A stretch of DNA of 64,000 nt from JBQTII01 sp052387905 (GCA_052387905.1 JBQTIR010000009.1:1-64000), one strand, 5' to 3'; shown: positions 8,559 through 17,107, counted from the stretch's first letter. Translations and numbers: made by a program. Notes: a model not told the origin generated them from the sequence alone.

Positions 8559-9286
8559 ACCGCGGCCATGGCCGCGAGCGCCTCTTCGAGGGTGAATGCC
8601 TGCGCGTAGAGCGCCTTGCCGACGATCGCGCCCTCGACGCCGAGCGGTACCAGCGCGGCGATCGCGCGTAGGTCGTCCAGGCTGGACACGCCGCCGGAGG
8701 CGACCACCGGCCGGTCGGTGCGGGCGCACACCTCGCGCAGCAGGTCCAGGTTCGGGCCTTTCAGTGTGCCGTCCTTGGTGACGTCGGTGACGACGTAGCG
8801 GGCGCAGCCCTCCTGATCGAGGCGGGCCAGCACGTCGTAGAGCTCGCCGCCCTCGCGCGTCCAGCCACGACCGGACAGCGTCGTGCCTCGCACGTCCAGG
8901 CCGATCGCGACCCGATCCCCCCAGCGGGCGATCGCCGCCGCGCACCAGATCGGGTCCTCCAGCGCCGCGGTCCCGATGTTCACCCGCGCGCAGCCGGTGG
9001 CCATCGCGGACTCGAGCGAAGCGTCGTCGCGGATCCCACCGCTCATCTCCACCTTGACGTCGAGCTTGGCGACGACCTCGTGGAGCAACTCGCGGTTGGA
9101 GCCTCGACCGAAGGCGGCGTCGAGGTCGACGAGGTGGATCCACTGCGCACCGGCGCTCTGCCAGGCCAGGGCGGCCGCGAGCGGATCGCCGTAGGACGTT
9201 TCCGATCCGGCCTCGCCCTGGACCAGGCGCACGGCCTGGCCGGCGGCGACGTCGACAGCGGGCAGCAGTTCAAGGCGGGCGGGCAT
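8555..9286 (-). CDS. priA: Phosphoribosyl isomerase A (bifunctional HisA/TrpF)
   Basis: 243 residues, TIM barrel. In actinobacteria PriA isomerises both ProFAR (histidine) and PRA (tryptophan). Seen: catalytic aspartate in LLPAVDVAAGQAVRLVQG, VDLDAAFGRGSNRELL, VKVEMSGGIRDDASL, GLDVRGTTLSGRGW, YVVTDVTKDGTLKGPN and VASGGVSSLDDL. The R-G-S-N and SGGIRDD stretches and the his/trp context fit PriA rather than plain HisA. Dual function is inferred from the family and from the absence of trpF near trpC. The ATG at 9286 gives family-typical length. It must be transcribed from a promoter right of 9286, because the next genes upstream belong to the iron island. Confidence 0.93.
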   Translation of the reverse strand: MPARLELLPAVDVAAGQAVRLVQGEAGSETSYGDPLAAALAWQSAGAQWIHLVDLDAAFGRGSNRELLHEVVAKLDVKVEMSGGIRDDASLESAMATGCARVNIGTAALEDPIWCAAAIARWGDRVAIGLDVRGTTLSGRGWTREGGELYDVLARLDQEGCARYVVTDVTKDGTLKGPNLDLLREVCARTDRPVVASGGVSSLDDLRAIAALVPLGVEGAIVGKALYAQAFTLEEALAAMAAV

Positions 9287-9356
9287 GGACGAAATCGTAG
9301 TGAGGTCAGCGGTGTGGCCCGGACCCCCCTGCGGGCACACCTGGTGGTTAACGGCA

Positions 9357-9397
9357 AAGACCCGGAGAGGACGGGATCGCCGTCGTCTCCGGGTCTT
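9357..9397 (-). terminator. Hairpin terminator after the ferritin-like operon
   Basis: AAGACCCGGAGA (9357-9368) and TCTCCGGGTCTT (9386-9397) form a perfect 12-bp stem with a 17-nt loop. It lies between the last ferritin-like gene (stop at 9438) and priA (start 9286), so it would stop transcripts leaving the iron island before priA. There is only a short T-run on the minus strand. Confidence 0.75.
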
Positions 9398-9437
9398 GGA
9401 CTACCCAGAGCTCACCGAGGTGAGCGGGTGGAACCGA

Positions 9438-10250
9438 TCAGGCGGGCTTGCCGGTGAAGTCGGCCGGGTTGGCGGCGATCTTCGTGGTGATGAAGGTGTC
9501 CGGCACCGGGTACATGCCGAGCACGTAGCGCAGGATCGCGGCGTGCATCGACTCGACCGGGGCGATGGTGGCGGCGGCAGCGATGCCACCGGCGTCCTGG
9601 ACCGCACCCGCGGCGAGCAGGTACGTAGCCGCAGCCTCGTCCTCAAGGGTGAGGGCGAGCTTGGCGACCGCGCCGACGTCCTTGACCTTGCCGAGCGCGT
9701 CGAGGACGGCCTGGTGGTTCTTGAGCGGGACACCGGTGATCTCCGGCAGGCCCACGGTGCGCAGCACCTTGTTCCAGGCGAGGGCGTGCTCGGCGTGCTG
9801 AGCCTTCGCGGTGGTGGCGAAGGTACCCACGGCGGGCGGAACGTCGCCGAGGGCGCCGGCGCCGGCCGCCATGAGGGCCGCGTCGTAGGCGACGACGGCC
9901 TGGTTCTCCAAGGCAGCCGCGAACGCGACGATCGCGAGGTCGCCCTCGTACTTGGCGTCCTCACTCGGCTCGGCCGGGGTGTCGGTGCCGGGCTGTGCGT
10001 CGACGTCTTCCTCGTCGTCGCCGCAGGCGGCGAGAACGGTGGCGCCACCGATGACGCCGACACCGGCGAGGAACTTGCGACGGTCCAGGCGGTGGGCGCC
10101 GAGGTCCATCAGGTTCTGGCCGAAGGTCTTGGCCTCAGCCTCCATGTGGACCATGGCCTCGCGGTGCGCGGAGTCGAGGTCACGGGTCATCGCGATGAGC
10201 TCGGCCTCGGAGCCGTGCAGCTCCCACGTGGGCTTCTGACGGCGGATCAC
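9438..10250 (-). CDS. Tat-exported ferritin-like lipoprotein
   Basis: 270 residues. A twin-arginine signal DRRKFLAGVGVIGGATVL leads into the lipobox LAAC, so the mature protein is probably a Tat-exported lipoprotein. The mature part is helical with spaced Glu/His (ALENQAVVAYDAAL, AKAQHAEHALAWN, LEDEAAATYL, APVESMHAAILRYVLGM), a pattern like the Ferritin_2 superfamily. The signal starts near residue 55, an unusually long n-region. A shorter start at 10109 (MDLGAHRLDRRKF) is possible, but the first ATG overlaps the upstream gene's stop (10247-10250) and is preferred. Iron binding is inferred, not shown. It is the second gene of an operon whose upstream region carries tandem iron boxes. Confidence 0.8.
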   Translation of the reverse strand: MIRRQKPTWELHGSEAELIAMTRDLDSAHREAMVHMEAEAKTFGQNLMDLGAHRLDRRKFLAGVGVIGGATVLAACGDDEEDVDAQPGTDTPAEPSEDAKYEGDLAIVAFAAALENQAVVAYDAALMAAGAGALGDVPPAVGTFATTAKAQHAEHALAWNKVLRTVGLPEITGVPLKNHQAVLDALGKVKDVGAVAKLALTLEDEAAATYLLAAGAVQDAGGIAAAATIAPVESMHAAILRYVLGMYPVPDTFITTKIAANPADFTGKPA

Positions 10251-10969
10251 TTGACAGCCCCTTCCTCGATCGGGGAAGCCATACCGGTCTGGTAGAAGGC
10301 GTCCGGGAAACCGACGCTGCCAGCAGCCTCGGGAAGCTTGGCGACCTTGGTCGGGATCGCGATCAGGTCAGCGGCGTCACCCTTGAGCAGCGCCTGGACG
10401 GCGAGCAGGGTGGCCTTGCGCTGCGCTGCCGGGGCCGCGACGCTGGTGAACAGCGTGCGCAGCTCCGGGGTGGAGACCAGGGTGACGTTCTTGGTGTAGG
10501 TCTGCGCGGTGACGTCCTCGAGCGTGATGGCCAGGCCGACCACGTCGAGCGGGCCCTTGATCGTGGGCAGCGCGTCCTTGACGACGGCTTCGTACTTCGG
10601 GTTCGCCTTGTTCTGCTCCTTGCCGCCGGCCTTCTTGATGGCCTTGTTGAACTCGGCGGCGGTGGCCTTGTGCTGCTTGATCGTCATGTCGATGAACGCG
10701 ACGACGACCTTGTTGCCGCTCTTGATGAAGTCCAGGCTGGCAGCGGTCGTGTAGACCCCCACGGCCAGGTTCTCCAGCGACGCGGCGGTCTGCAGCGCGG
10801 AGATGTCGTCTTCTGTGGACGCGGCCGAAGCGCGGCCGGCGGTGGCGAGCACGGTGGCACCGGCGGCCACCGCGGCTGCCGGCATGAAGAGCGCACGCCG
10901 GGAGCGCGGGGCGGGCCCCGCGGAGTCGGAGTCGGGAACTGGCGTCCCGACGTGGGCAGGCTGAGTCAC
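10247..10969 (-). CDS. Exported ferritin-like protein
   Basis: 240 residues. The N-terminus has SRRALFMPAAAVAAG followed by an Ala-X-Ala site (GRASA), a Tat-type signal peptide without a lipobox. The mature region has ferritin-like helices (SALQTAASLENLAVGVYTTA, FIDMTIKQHKATAAEF, LAITLEDVTAQTYTKN) and is rich in Ala and Lys. It ends in FPDAFYQTGMASPIEEG. The GTG at 10969 has GGAGGT 4 to 5 nt upstream. Its stop overlaps the next ferritin-like gene, so the two are co-translated and may form one complex outside the membrane. Role in iron handling is inferred from fold and regulatory context. Confidence 0.78.
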   Translation of the reverse strand: MTQPAHVGTPVPDSDSAGPAPRSRRALFMPAAAVAAGATVLATAGRASAASTEDDISALQTAASLENLAVGVYTTAASLDFIKSGNKVVVAFIDMTIKQHKATAAEFNKAIKKAGGKEQNKANPKYEAVVKDALPTIKGPLDVVGLAITLEDVTAQTYTKNVTLVSTPELRTLFTSVAAPAAQRKATLLAVQALLKGDAADLIAIPTKVAKLPEAAGSVGFPDAFYQTGMASPIEEGAVK

Positions 10970-11145
10970 AAGGACCTCCGCAGCAGTGGATGTTGATCGG
11001 GAACTTCATCAGCCTTTCGGCAGGGAGTGACCCCGCGGATTGGCCGCGAGGCAAATTAGATCGGATGGGGGTGGTTGAGCATTCCCACCAGGGGTATAAG
11101 TCGCCCCCGAACGGACTATCCGCGCGTTTCTTGGCGCACAATTAG

Positions 11146-11182
11146 TTAGGTAACCCTAATAAGAATTAGGTAACCCTAATAA
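11146..11182. promoter_or_regulatory. Tandem iron-box pair upstream of the ferritin-like operon
   Basis: TTAGGTAACCCTAATAA occurs twice, at 11146-11162 and 11166-11182, spaced exactly 20 bp (two helical turns). Each copy contains the TTAGGT and CCTAA halves of the DtxR/IdeR consensus TTAGGTTAGGCTAACCTAA in a shortened palindrome. The pair stands about 165 to 180 nt upstream of the ferritin-like GTG start (10969) and just downstream of the PPTase stop (11189). In Mycobacterium tuberculosis IdeR activates bfrA and bfrB from upstream tandem sites, which this layout resembles; activation here is inference. Confidence 0.75.
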
Positions 11183-11188
11183 AGATCG

Positions 11189-11923
11189 TCAGTACATTCC
11201 GAGGAACTCGTCGGCGCACCACAGCGACACCGCCACCTCGGGCCCGCGGATGGCCACTGCGCCGAGATGAACTCCCCACTCATCTGCGGGGTCAGGGTGG
11301 ATCGCCACGTCGGCCAGCGCGACCTCGCCGAGGTCGAGGCCCGGGGGCGCGGTCAGCACGCATGGCCGCGCGCCCGGCGCGGAGAGCACGAGCTGCTCCG
11401 GGGCCACCGAAAGCCCGTGGCCGGTCATCTTGAGTACGGCCTCCTTGCGGGTCCAGGCCGCCAGCACCGCCGCGGCCCGGTCCGCGGCCGGCAGCGCCGC
11501 CACGACGCCGCGTTCGGCCGGGGAGAGCGCCCCCGCGCAGAGTTCGGCCACCGCCCCGGGGCGGTCCAGGGCCGTCGCGGGCTCCAGGTCCAACCCCACC
11601 GCTACCGGCGCCAGCGCGAGTGCGACGAGGTCGCCGCCGTGGCTGAGGGAAAACTCGGGGCCGCCGGGCAGCGCGGGCTTGCCGTGGGCCCCGCCGCAGG
11701 CCGCGCAACCGAAGGAGAAGCGCAGGCCCGCCGGATCCGCTCCGGTCGTGATCCCCAGCACCACCCGGGTGAGCACGTGCGCCGTGCGGAATCGGGCCAC
11801 ATCGGAAGCGCGCCGCAACGCCGCGCACCGGGCGCGCTCGGCGTCGTCGAGCAACTCGATCGCCCGGGGCGTCACCGCGTCGGCGCGCGCCCACCACACC
11901 TGGACCTGCGCCGGCGCACTCAC
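11189..11923 (-). CDS. Sfp-type 4'-phosphopantetheinyl transferase
   Basis: 244 residues. It transfers phosphopantetheine from CoA to the carrier-domain serines of the NRPS. Conserved motifs: P-loop-like FSLSHGGD (91-98), Mg-binding GLDLE (110-114, more usually G-[IV]-D-[VI]-E), and WTRKEAVLK (157-165) with the catalytic Glu and Lys. The Cys-rich FGCAACGGAHGKP segment (71-83) is typical of actinobacterial members. The GTG at 11923 has GGGAGGA 7 nt upstream. It diverges from the ABC exporter genes, with an iron box between. It is the obvious activator of the eight T domains of the 8830-residue NRPS. Confidence 0.92.
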   Translation of the reverse strand: MSAPAQVQVWWARADAVTPRAIELLDDAERARCAALRRASDVARFRTAHVLTRVVLGITTGADPAGLRFSFGCAACGGAHGKPALPGGPEFSLSHGGDLVALALAPVAVGLDLEPATALDRPGAVAELCAGALSPAERGVVAALPAADRAAAVLAAWTRKEAVLKMTGHGLSVAPEQLVLSAPGARPCVLTAPPGLDLGEVALADVAIHPDPADEWGVHLGAVAIRGPEVAVSLWCADEFLGMY

Positions 11924-11964
11924 GTCGCTGTCCTCCCGCGCGGCTCCCCGATTCCGGTCCTCAA

Positions 11965-11983
11965 GCAGGTGACCCTAACCTCG
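11965..11983. promoter_or_regulatory. Iron box between PPTase and ABC exporter
   Basis: GCAGGTGACCCTAACCTCG matches 12 of 19 positions of TTAGGTTAGGCTAACCTAA, with intact AGGT and CTAACCT halves. It sits 42 nt upstream of the PPTase start and 20 nt upstream of the exporter start, so one bound repressor could cover both promoters. Confidence 0.65.
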
Positions 11984-12002
11984 TGGGCAGAGGGCGGGGG
12001 GC

Positions 12003-13757
12003 ATGGAGATCGAGAACGCGCTGGATCCGAACGACGGCGCCGACGCCGCGCACGAGGACTCGGGCGAGGACGCGCAGGACGGCGCCGGTCGCGCCCTGCT
12101 GCGCGCGACGGTGGCCGGCCAGCGACGCCTGGTCACGGCCGCCGGGGCGCTGTTCATCAGCCATCAGGCCAACGAGGCGCTCGTGCCCGTCATCGTGGGC
12201 CTGGTCATCGACGACGCCGTCTCGACCGGGGACGGCGGGGCGCTGACGGGTCTGCTCGTCCTGCTCGCCGTGGTCTTCACCGTCCTGTCCTTCAGTTACC
12301 GCTACGGCGCGCGGTGTGCGGAGAAGGCCAGCGAGCAGGCGGCCCACGACCTGCGGCTGCGCCTGACCCGCCGGATCCTGGATTCCGGCGGCGGGGCCGA
12401 GACGGGCCGACTCTCCGGCGAGCTGTCCGGCCTGGCCACCTCGGACACGGCCCGGGTGGGGATGATCGCCTTCGCCGCACCGACCGCCCTGGCGGCCGTG
12501 GCCGGACTTGCGGTCGGGGGGGTTGCCCTACTGCTGCTGTCCGTTCCGCTCGGACTGCTGGTTCTGCTCGGCGCTCCCCCGCTGCTGTGGCTGGTCAATC
12601 TGCTCGGCGCGCCGCTGGAGGAGCGCAGTGAGCAACAGCAGGAGAAGGCTGCGGCGGCCTTCGGGGTGGCCGCGGATCTTGTGGGGGGACTGCGGGTGCT
12701 CAAGGGGATCGGCGCCGAGGGCGCGGCCGTCGCGCGCTACCGCGCGATCAGCCGCGACTCCCTCCACGCCACCCTGCGGGCGGCCCGCGCCGATGCCGCC
12801 TACGAAGGCGCGACGGTAATGATGAACGGGCTGTTCCTGGCCCTGGTCGCCCTGGTCGGCAGTCAGCTCGCCATTCGCGGGCACATCAGCGTCGGCGAGC
12901 TCGTCGCCGCGGTGGGACTGGCGCAGTTCCTGATGGGACCGCTGCAGACCATCGGGTGGTTCGGCGCGGAGCTCGCGGGCGGACGGGCGAGCGCCGGGCG
13001 GATCGCGACGGTGCTGGACGCCGCCCCCGCCGTCATCCCCGGGACCGCGCAGCTCCCCGCGCCGATCCGGGGCGAGCTGCTCCTCGCGGGCGTCGAGATC
13101 GACGCGCTCGTCGGCCTGGACCTCACGGTGGCGCCCGGAGAGCTGCTGGGCGTCGCGGCAGACCCGGCCGAAGCCGCAGCCCTGTTGCGATGCCTGGGTC
13201 GCGAGGCCGACCCGGTCACCGGGCGCGTCGAACTCGACGGGGTCGCGATCGGGGACCTCGCGCTGACGGACCTGCGCCGGGTGTTGCTGGTGGCCTCCCA
13301 CGACGCGGACCTCTTCGACGGGAGCCTGCTGGAGAACGTGCGTGCCGGCTCGCCGAACGGCACCGGACCCCTCGGACCGGTCCTGGCTGCGGCCACCGCC
13401 GATGAGGTCGCGGATGCCCTGCCCGCCGGTGCGGCGACCCGGGTCGGCGAGCGTGGGCGGGCGCTGTCCGGTGGACAGCGGCAACGCGTCGCCCTGGCCC
13501 GCGCGCTCGCCGCCGACCCCGAAGTGCTGGTCCTGCACGACCCCACCACCGCTGTCGATGCCGCGACCGAAGCCCGGATCGCCGAGGGCATCGCCACACT
13601 GCGCCACGGCCGCACGACGGTGCTGGTCACGACCAGCCCGGTGCTGCTGGCCGCTGCGCACCGGGTGGTGCTGATCATCGACGGCCGGGCGCACGCCGCC
13701 GGGCGCCACGACGAACTCGTCGCGCACGAGCGATACCGGGACCTGGTGCTGCAGTGA
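12003..13757 (+). CDS. ABC exporter half-transporter, degenerate ATP site
   Basis: 584 residues: about 30 acidic residues, a six-helix type I exporter membrane domain (roughly 40-330), then a nucleotide-binding domain. The NBD signature is perfect (LSGGQRQRVALARAL, 488 on). The Walker A loop is gone: around residue 385 the sequence reads GVAADPAEAAALL with no GxxGxGKS/T. Walker B is altered to VLVLHDPTT, so the Asp-Glu pair became His-Asp. It can therefore only donate the signature to its partner, the next gene, which it overlaps (GTGA, 13754-13757). Likely half of a heterodimeric siderophore exporter. The ATG at 12003 follows a G-rich ribosome site. Confidence 0.88.
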   Translation: MEIENALDPNDGADAAHEDSGEDAQDGAGRALLRATVAGQRRLVTAAGALFISHQANEALVPVIVGLVIDDAVSTGDGGALTGLLVLLAVVFTVLSFSYRYGARCAEKASEQAAHDLRLRLTRRILDSGGGAETGRLSGELSGLATSDTARVGMIAFAAPTALAAVAGLAVGGVALLLLSVPLGLLVLLGAPPLLWLVNLLGAPLEERSEQQQEKAAAAFGVAADLVGGLRVLKGIGAEGAAVARYRAISRDSLHATLRAARADAAYEGATVMMNGLFLALVALVGSQLAIRGHISVGELVAAVGLAQFLMGPLQTIGWFGAELAGGRASAGRIATVLDAAPAVIPGTAQLPAPIRGELLLAGVEIDALVGLDLTVAPGELLGVAADPAEAAALLRCLGREADPVTGRVELDGVAIGDLALTDLRRVLLVASHDADLFDGSLLENVRAGSPNGTGPLGPVLAAATADEVADALPAGAATRVGERGRALSGGQRQRVALARALAADPEVLVLHDPTTAVDAATEARIAEGIATLRHGRTTVLVTTSPVLLAAAHRVVLIIDGRAHAAGRHDELVAHERYRDLVLQ

Positions 13758-15529
13758 ACGAGCCCACGCGACTTCCGGTTGCCACCGCCGCCCTCGCCTG
13801 GCGGGCAGTCGTGCGGATGTCGGCCGCGCACCGCGGACTCGCCGTCGGCGCCGCTGTCACGCTGATCGCGGCGACGTGCCTCTCCCTGGTCACGGCGCCG
13901 GTCCTCGGACACATCGTCGACCTGGTCCTCGCCGAGCGTCCGGCTGGTGACCTGACCACGCCGCTGAGCGTGCTGGCCGGCGTCGCCGTCGGATATGCCG
14001 CGCTCAGCGCGCTCGGCCTGGTGTTGATCGCGAAGTTCGGGGAGGAACTGCTCGCCCGGCTACGCGAGCAGTTCGTGGCGCGGGCGCTGGGGTTGCCCCT
14101 GGAACAGATCGAGGCAGCCGGCTCGGGCGACCTCACCTCCCGGGTCACCAACGACGTGACCGTCATCAGCGAGGGCATCCGCGATGCCCTGCCCGAGTTC
14201 CTGCGCGCCGGGCTGACGATCGTGCTGACCGTGGCCGGCCTGGCGGTGCTGGACTGGCGCTTCGCGCTGGCCGCGCTGCTCGCCGCCCCGGTGCAGATCC
14301 TCACCGTCCGCTGGTACCTGCGCGAGGCAGGTCCGCTCTACGCCACCCAGCGCGTCGCCGCCGGTGACCTGCAGCAGCAACTGCTGGACTCCGTCGCCGG
14401 GGCGAGAACGGTCCGGGCCTTCGGTCTCGGCACGTCCCGCATCGCACTGGTGCAGGCGCGCTCGGGGCACACCGTCGACCTGGCCCTGCGCGGGGTCCGC
14501 CTGCAGACCCGGTTCTTCGCCCGGCTCAACCTGGCGGAGTACGTCGGCCTGAGCGCAGTGCTCGTGACCGGCTTCCTGCTCGTACGCGCCGACCAGGTCA
14601 CCGTCGGGACGGCGAGCGCTGCGGCCCTGTACTTCGCCAACCTGTTCAACCCGATCAACGTCGCGCTCGCCCTCATCGACGAAGCCCAGTCGGCCGCGGC
14701 AAGCCTGGCCCGTCTTGTCGGGGTGATCGACCTTCCGGACCCAGAGCGTGCCCCCAGCGCTCGGCCCTGGATCTCGACGCCCACGCCTGGCGCGCCGGCT
14801 CCCCCGGCAATCGAGGTGACGGATCTCGGCTTCGCCTATCTGCCCGGCCATCCCGTCCTCGCCGAGGTCGACCTGCGCGTGGCCGCCGGCGAACGGGTCG
14901 CCCTGGTGGGAACCAGCGGCGCCGGAAAGACGACCTTGGCCAAGCTCATCGCCGGAGTGCACACCCCCGACGGTGGCGCAATCCTGCTCAACGGCCGTGA
15001 CATCAGCGCGCTGTCGACGGACGAGGTCCGCTCAAGGGTCGCCCTGATCACCCAGGAGGTGCACGTCTTCGCGGGGACGCTTGCCGCCGACCTTCGCCTG
15101 GCGCGCCCCGACGCGGACGACGCGACGCTGACCGCCGCCCTGGCCACCGTGGGCGCGGACTGGGTCGCCCTGCTGCCGGGCGGACTCGCGACCGAGGTCG
15201 GGGAGGGTGGACGGCGGCTGACGGTCGCTCAGGCCCAGCACCTCGCTCTGGCGCGCCTGGTGCTCGCCGACCCGCCGGTGGCGATCCTGGACGAGGCCAC
15301 GGCCGAGGCGGGCAGCGCCGGCGCCCGGATCCTCGAACGCGCTGCGGACGCCGCGCTCGCCGGCCGGACCGCGCTGGTGGTGGCCCACCGCCTCACCCAG
15401 GCGGCCAGCGCCGACCGCGTCGTCGTGCTGGAACGCGGGCGGGTCGTGGAGACCGGCACGCACGCCGATCTGGTCGCGGCGGGCGGGCCCTACGCTCGGC
15501 TGTGGTCGGCGTGGGCGGCACGGCGCTGA
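13754..15529 (+). CDS. ABC exporter half-transporter, catalytic partner
   Basis: 591 residues: membrane domain (about 25-320; includes LEQIEAAGSGDLTSRVTND, typical of the family) and NBD. Walker A is intact (GTSGAGKTTLAKL, near 386) and Walker B is intact (VAILDEATAE, near 512). The D/H-loop VVAHRLTQA is present. The signature is broken to LTVAQAQ (near 489) where LSGGQ is expected. With the previous protein it forms one complete composite ATP site and one degenerate site. The GTG start overlaps the upstream TGA. Convergent with mbtH, with a 26-nt gap. Expected to export the finished siderophore. Confidence 0.9.
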   Translation: MNEPTRLPVATAALAWRAVVRMSAAHRGLAVGAAVTLIAATCLSLVTAPVLGHIVDLVLAERPAGDLTTPLSVLAGVAVGYAALSALGLVLIAKFGEELLARLREQFVARALGLPLEQIEAAGSGDLTSRVTNDVTVISEGIRDALPEFLRAGLTIVLTVAGLAVLDWRFALAALLAAPVQILTVRWYLREAGPLYATQRVAAGDLQQQLLDSVAGARTVRAFGLGTSRIALVQARSGHTVDLALRGVRLQTRFFARLNLAEYVGLSAVLVTGFLLVRADQVTVGTASAAALYFANLFNPINVALALIDEAQSAAASLARLVGVIDLPDPERAPSARPWISTPTPGAPAPPAIEVTDLGFAYLPGHPVLAEVDLRVAAGERVALVGTSGAGKTTLAKLIAGVHTPDGGAILLNGRDISALSTDEVRSRVALITQEVHVFAGTLAADLRLARPDADDATLTAALATVGADWVALLPGGLATEVGEGGRRLTVAQAQHLALARLVLADPPVAILDEATAEAGSAGARILERAADAALAGRTALVVAHRLTQAASADRVVVLERGRVVETGTHADLVAAGGPYARLWSAWAARR

Positions 15530-15555
15530 GCGCGACGCCGAGGTAGTCGAGGCTG

Positions 15556-15768
15556 CTAGCCGCCCATCTCGCGGATCAGACTCGCCGGGCGCAGGTCCGT
15601 CCAGTTCTTCTCGACGTAGTCCATGCAGGCCGCCCGGGCATCCGGGCCGTGCACGATCGTCCAACCGGCCGGAACCGCGGCGAACTGTGGCCACAGGCTG
15701 TGCTGATTCTCGTCGTTGACCAGCACGAGGAACGTTCCCTCCGGGTCATCAAACGGGTTGCTGCTCAC
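15556..15768 (-). CDS. MbtH-like NRPS chaperone
   Basis: 70 residues. Small protein that binds and supports A domains. The family core is complete: MSSNPFDDPEGTFLVLVNDENQHSLWP, then FAAVPAGWTIVHG with the conserved tryptophans, and ending in YVEKNWTDLRPASL. The GTG at 15768 has GAAGGGAAC just upstream. The gene overlaps the end of the ornithine monooxygenase gene by 20 nt (15749-15768), so the two are one transcription unit running from the iron box at 17.15 kb. Confidence 0.95.
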   Translation of the reverse strand: MSSNPFDDPEGTFLVLVNDENQHSLWPQFAAVPAGWTIVHGPDARAACMDYVEKNWTDLRPASLIREMGG

Positions 15769-17107
15769 GGTGTTCCCTTCCTGTGGCGCGGCTCAGCAGC
15801 ACTGAGTCGAGGATGTCGCCGGCCCGCACGGCGCTGTTGGACAGCAGCGTCGAGCTCAGTCCGTGGGTGTGTTCCGTCGCACCCTGGACGTAGATCCCCG
15901 CCCGCAGGGCCGTGGAGGTCAGCACGCGGAAATCGCGGTCGATCCGCGGGCGGCCGGCCTCGTCCCGGTGGCAGTAGCCCCCCAGCTCACCGAGCAGCGG
16001 CCACGGGTTCGCGGGCGCGTACCCGGTGCAATAGATGAGCACGTCGGCGTCGAGGTTCATCCGCTCACCCGTGGTGAGCTCATTGACGGTGACCTGGACC
16101 CGGTCGGCATGCTCGACGGTGTCGATCACCTCGGATGCCCGCATCATGCGCAGCCGCCGACGCCCGCTCACCTGCTCCCGGTAGGCGATGGCGTACAACC
16201 GCTCGATCAACTCCAGATCGACGACCGAGTAGTTGGTGTTCGCGTGATAGCCGTTGAGCATCGACTTCACATCCGGCGGTGCGGCAAAGAACTCGCCCAC
16301 GGCATCCGGATCGAAGATCTGGTTGGCGAACGGACTGTCGTCGCTGGGGCTGTAGCCGTACCGGCGGAAGACCGCGCACACCTCGGTGGCCGGGTAGCGG
16401 GCGTGCAGGAACGCGGTGACCTCCGCGGCGCTCTGCCCGGCCCCGACCACGACCACCCGGCTGGGCGCGGCACCCAGGTCCTCGATCCGGGTGAGCAGGT
16501 CGTGGTTGTGCCAGATCCGCGCAGTGGCACTCACCCCGGGGGGCAGGCGCGGGCTCAGACCCACACCGAGCACCACATTGCGGGTGAGCAGGACCTCCGC
16601 GGAGCCACTCGCGTCCCGCGTCTGGACCTCAATCGTCTCCACGACGCCGTCGCCGAGCACCGGCCGCAGCTCGGTGACGGTCCGGGCGTACCGGACGGCA
16701 TCGCTCACCCGGGCAGCCGCCCACTCCAGGTAGTCGTGGAACTCCGCCCGCAGCGGAAACAAGGTCTTGTGATTGATGAAGTCGATCAGGCGGCCCTTGG
16801 CCTGCAGATAGGCCAGGAAGCTGAAGTCGCTGGTGGGACTGCGCAGGCTCACCAGGTCCTTGAGGAAGGACACCTGCATCGTGGTGTCCTCGAGCAGCAT
16901 TCCGCGGTGCCAACCGAATTGTGGTTGCCGCTCGAGGAAGAGCGCCCGCAGGGCGTCCACGCCGGCCTGCCCGGTGTCGGTGCGGGGTTGGTGTTCGCGC
17001 AGGGCGATCGCCAGAGCGAGGTTCGAGGGCCCGAACCCGATGCCCACCAGATCGAGCGCGGACGGCGCCGCGTCAGGACTGTCGTCCAGGGACACCGGGC
17101 TTCCCAT
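15749..17107 (-). CDS. L-ornithine N5-monooxygenase (SidA/PvdA family)
   Basis: 452 residues. FAD- and NADPH-dependent hydroxylation of the ornithine side-chain nitrogen, the first step to hydroxamate ligands. Seen: FAD site GIGFGPSNLALAIAL (22-36), substrate-region QVSFLKDLVSLRSPTSDFSF, NADPH site VVVVGAGQSAAEV (about 220), the family hallmark NTNYSVVD, ATGY-type motif IYCTGYAP, and C-terminal HTHGLSSTLLSNSAVRAG. Lysine as substrate cannot be excluded by eye, but the PvdA/SidA-like C-terminus favours ornithine. ATG at 17107, 42 nt from an iron box shared with the divergent uptake operon. Confidence 0.9.
   Translation of the reverse strand: MGSPVSLDDSPDAAPSALDLVGIGFGPSNLALAIALREHQPRTDTGQAGVDALRALFLERQPQFGWHRGMLLEDTTMQVSFLKDLVSLRSPTSDFSFLAYLQAKGRLIDFINHKTLFPLRAEFHDYLEWAAARVSDAVRYARTVTELRPVLGDGVVETIEVQTRDASGSAEVLLTRNVVLGVGLSPRLPPGVSATARIWHNHDLLTRIEDLGAAPSRVVVVGAGQSAAEVTAFLHARYPATEVCAVFRRYGYSPSDDSPFANQIFDPDAVGEFFAAPPDVKSMLNGYHANTNYSVVDLELIERLYAIAYREQVSGRRRLRMMRASEVIDTVEHADRVQVTVNELTTGERMNLDADVLIYCTGYAPANPWPLLGELGGYCHRDEAGRPRIDRDFRVLTSTALRAGIYVQGATEHTHGLSSTLLSNSAVRAGDILDSVLLSRATGREHREQQPV

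Noticed and set aside
7785..9143. A continuous frame suggesting a HisF protein extended by 195 residues into priA
   Set aside because: The extra part is Arg-rich shadow of priA. The hisF ATG at 8558 overlaps the priA stop and starts the conserved N-terminus.
12003..13757. First ABC exporter gene considered as a pseudogene because Walker A and B are degenerate
   Set aside because: The frame is full length, coupled to its partner, keeps LSGGQ, and the partner has the reciprocal defects. It fits a heterodimer with one catalytic site.
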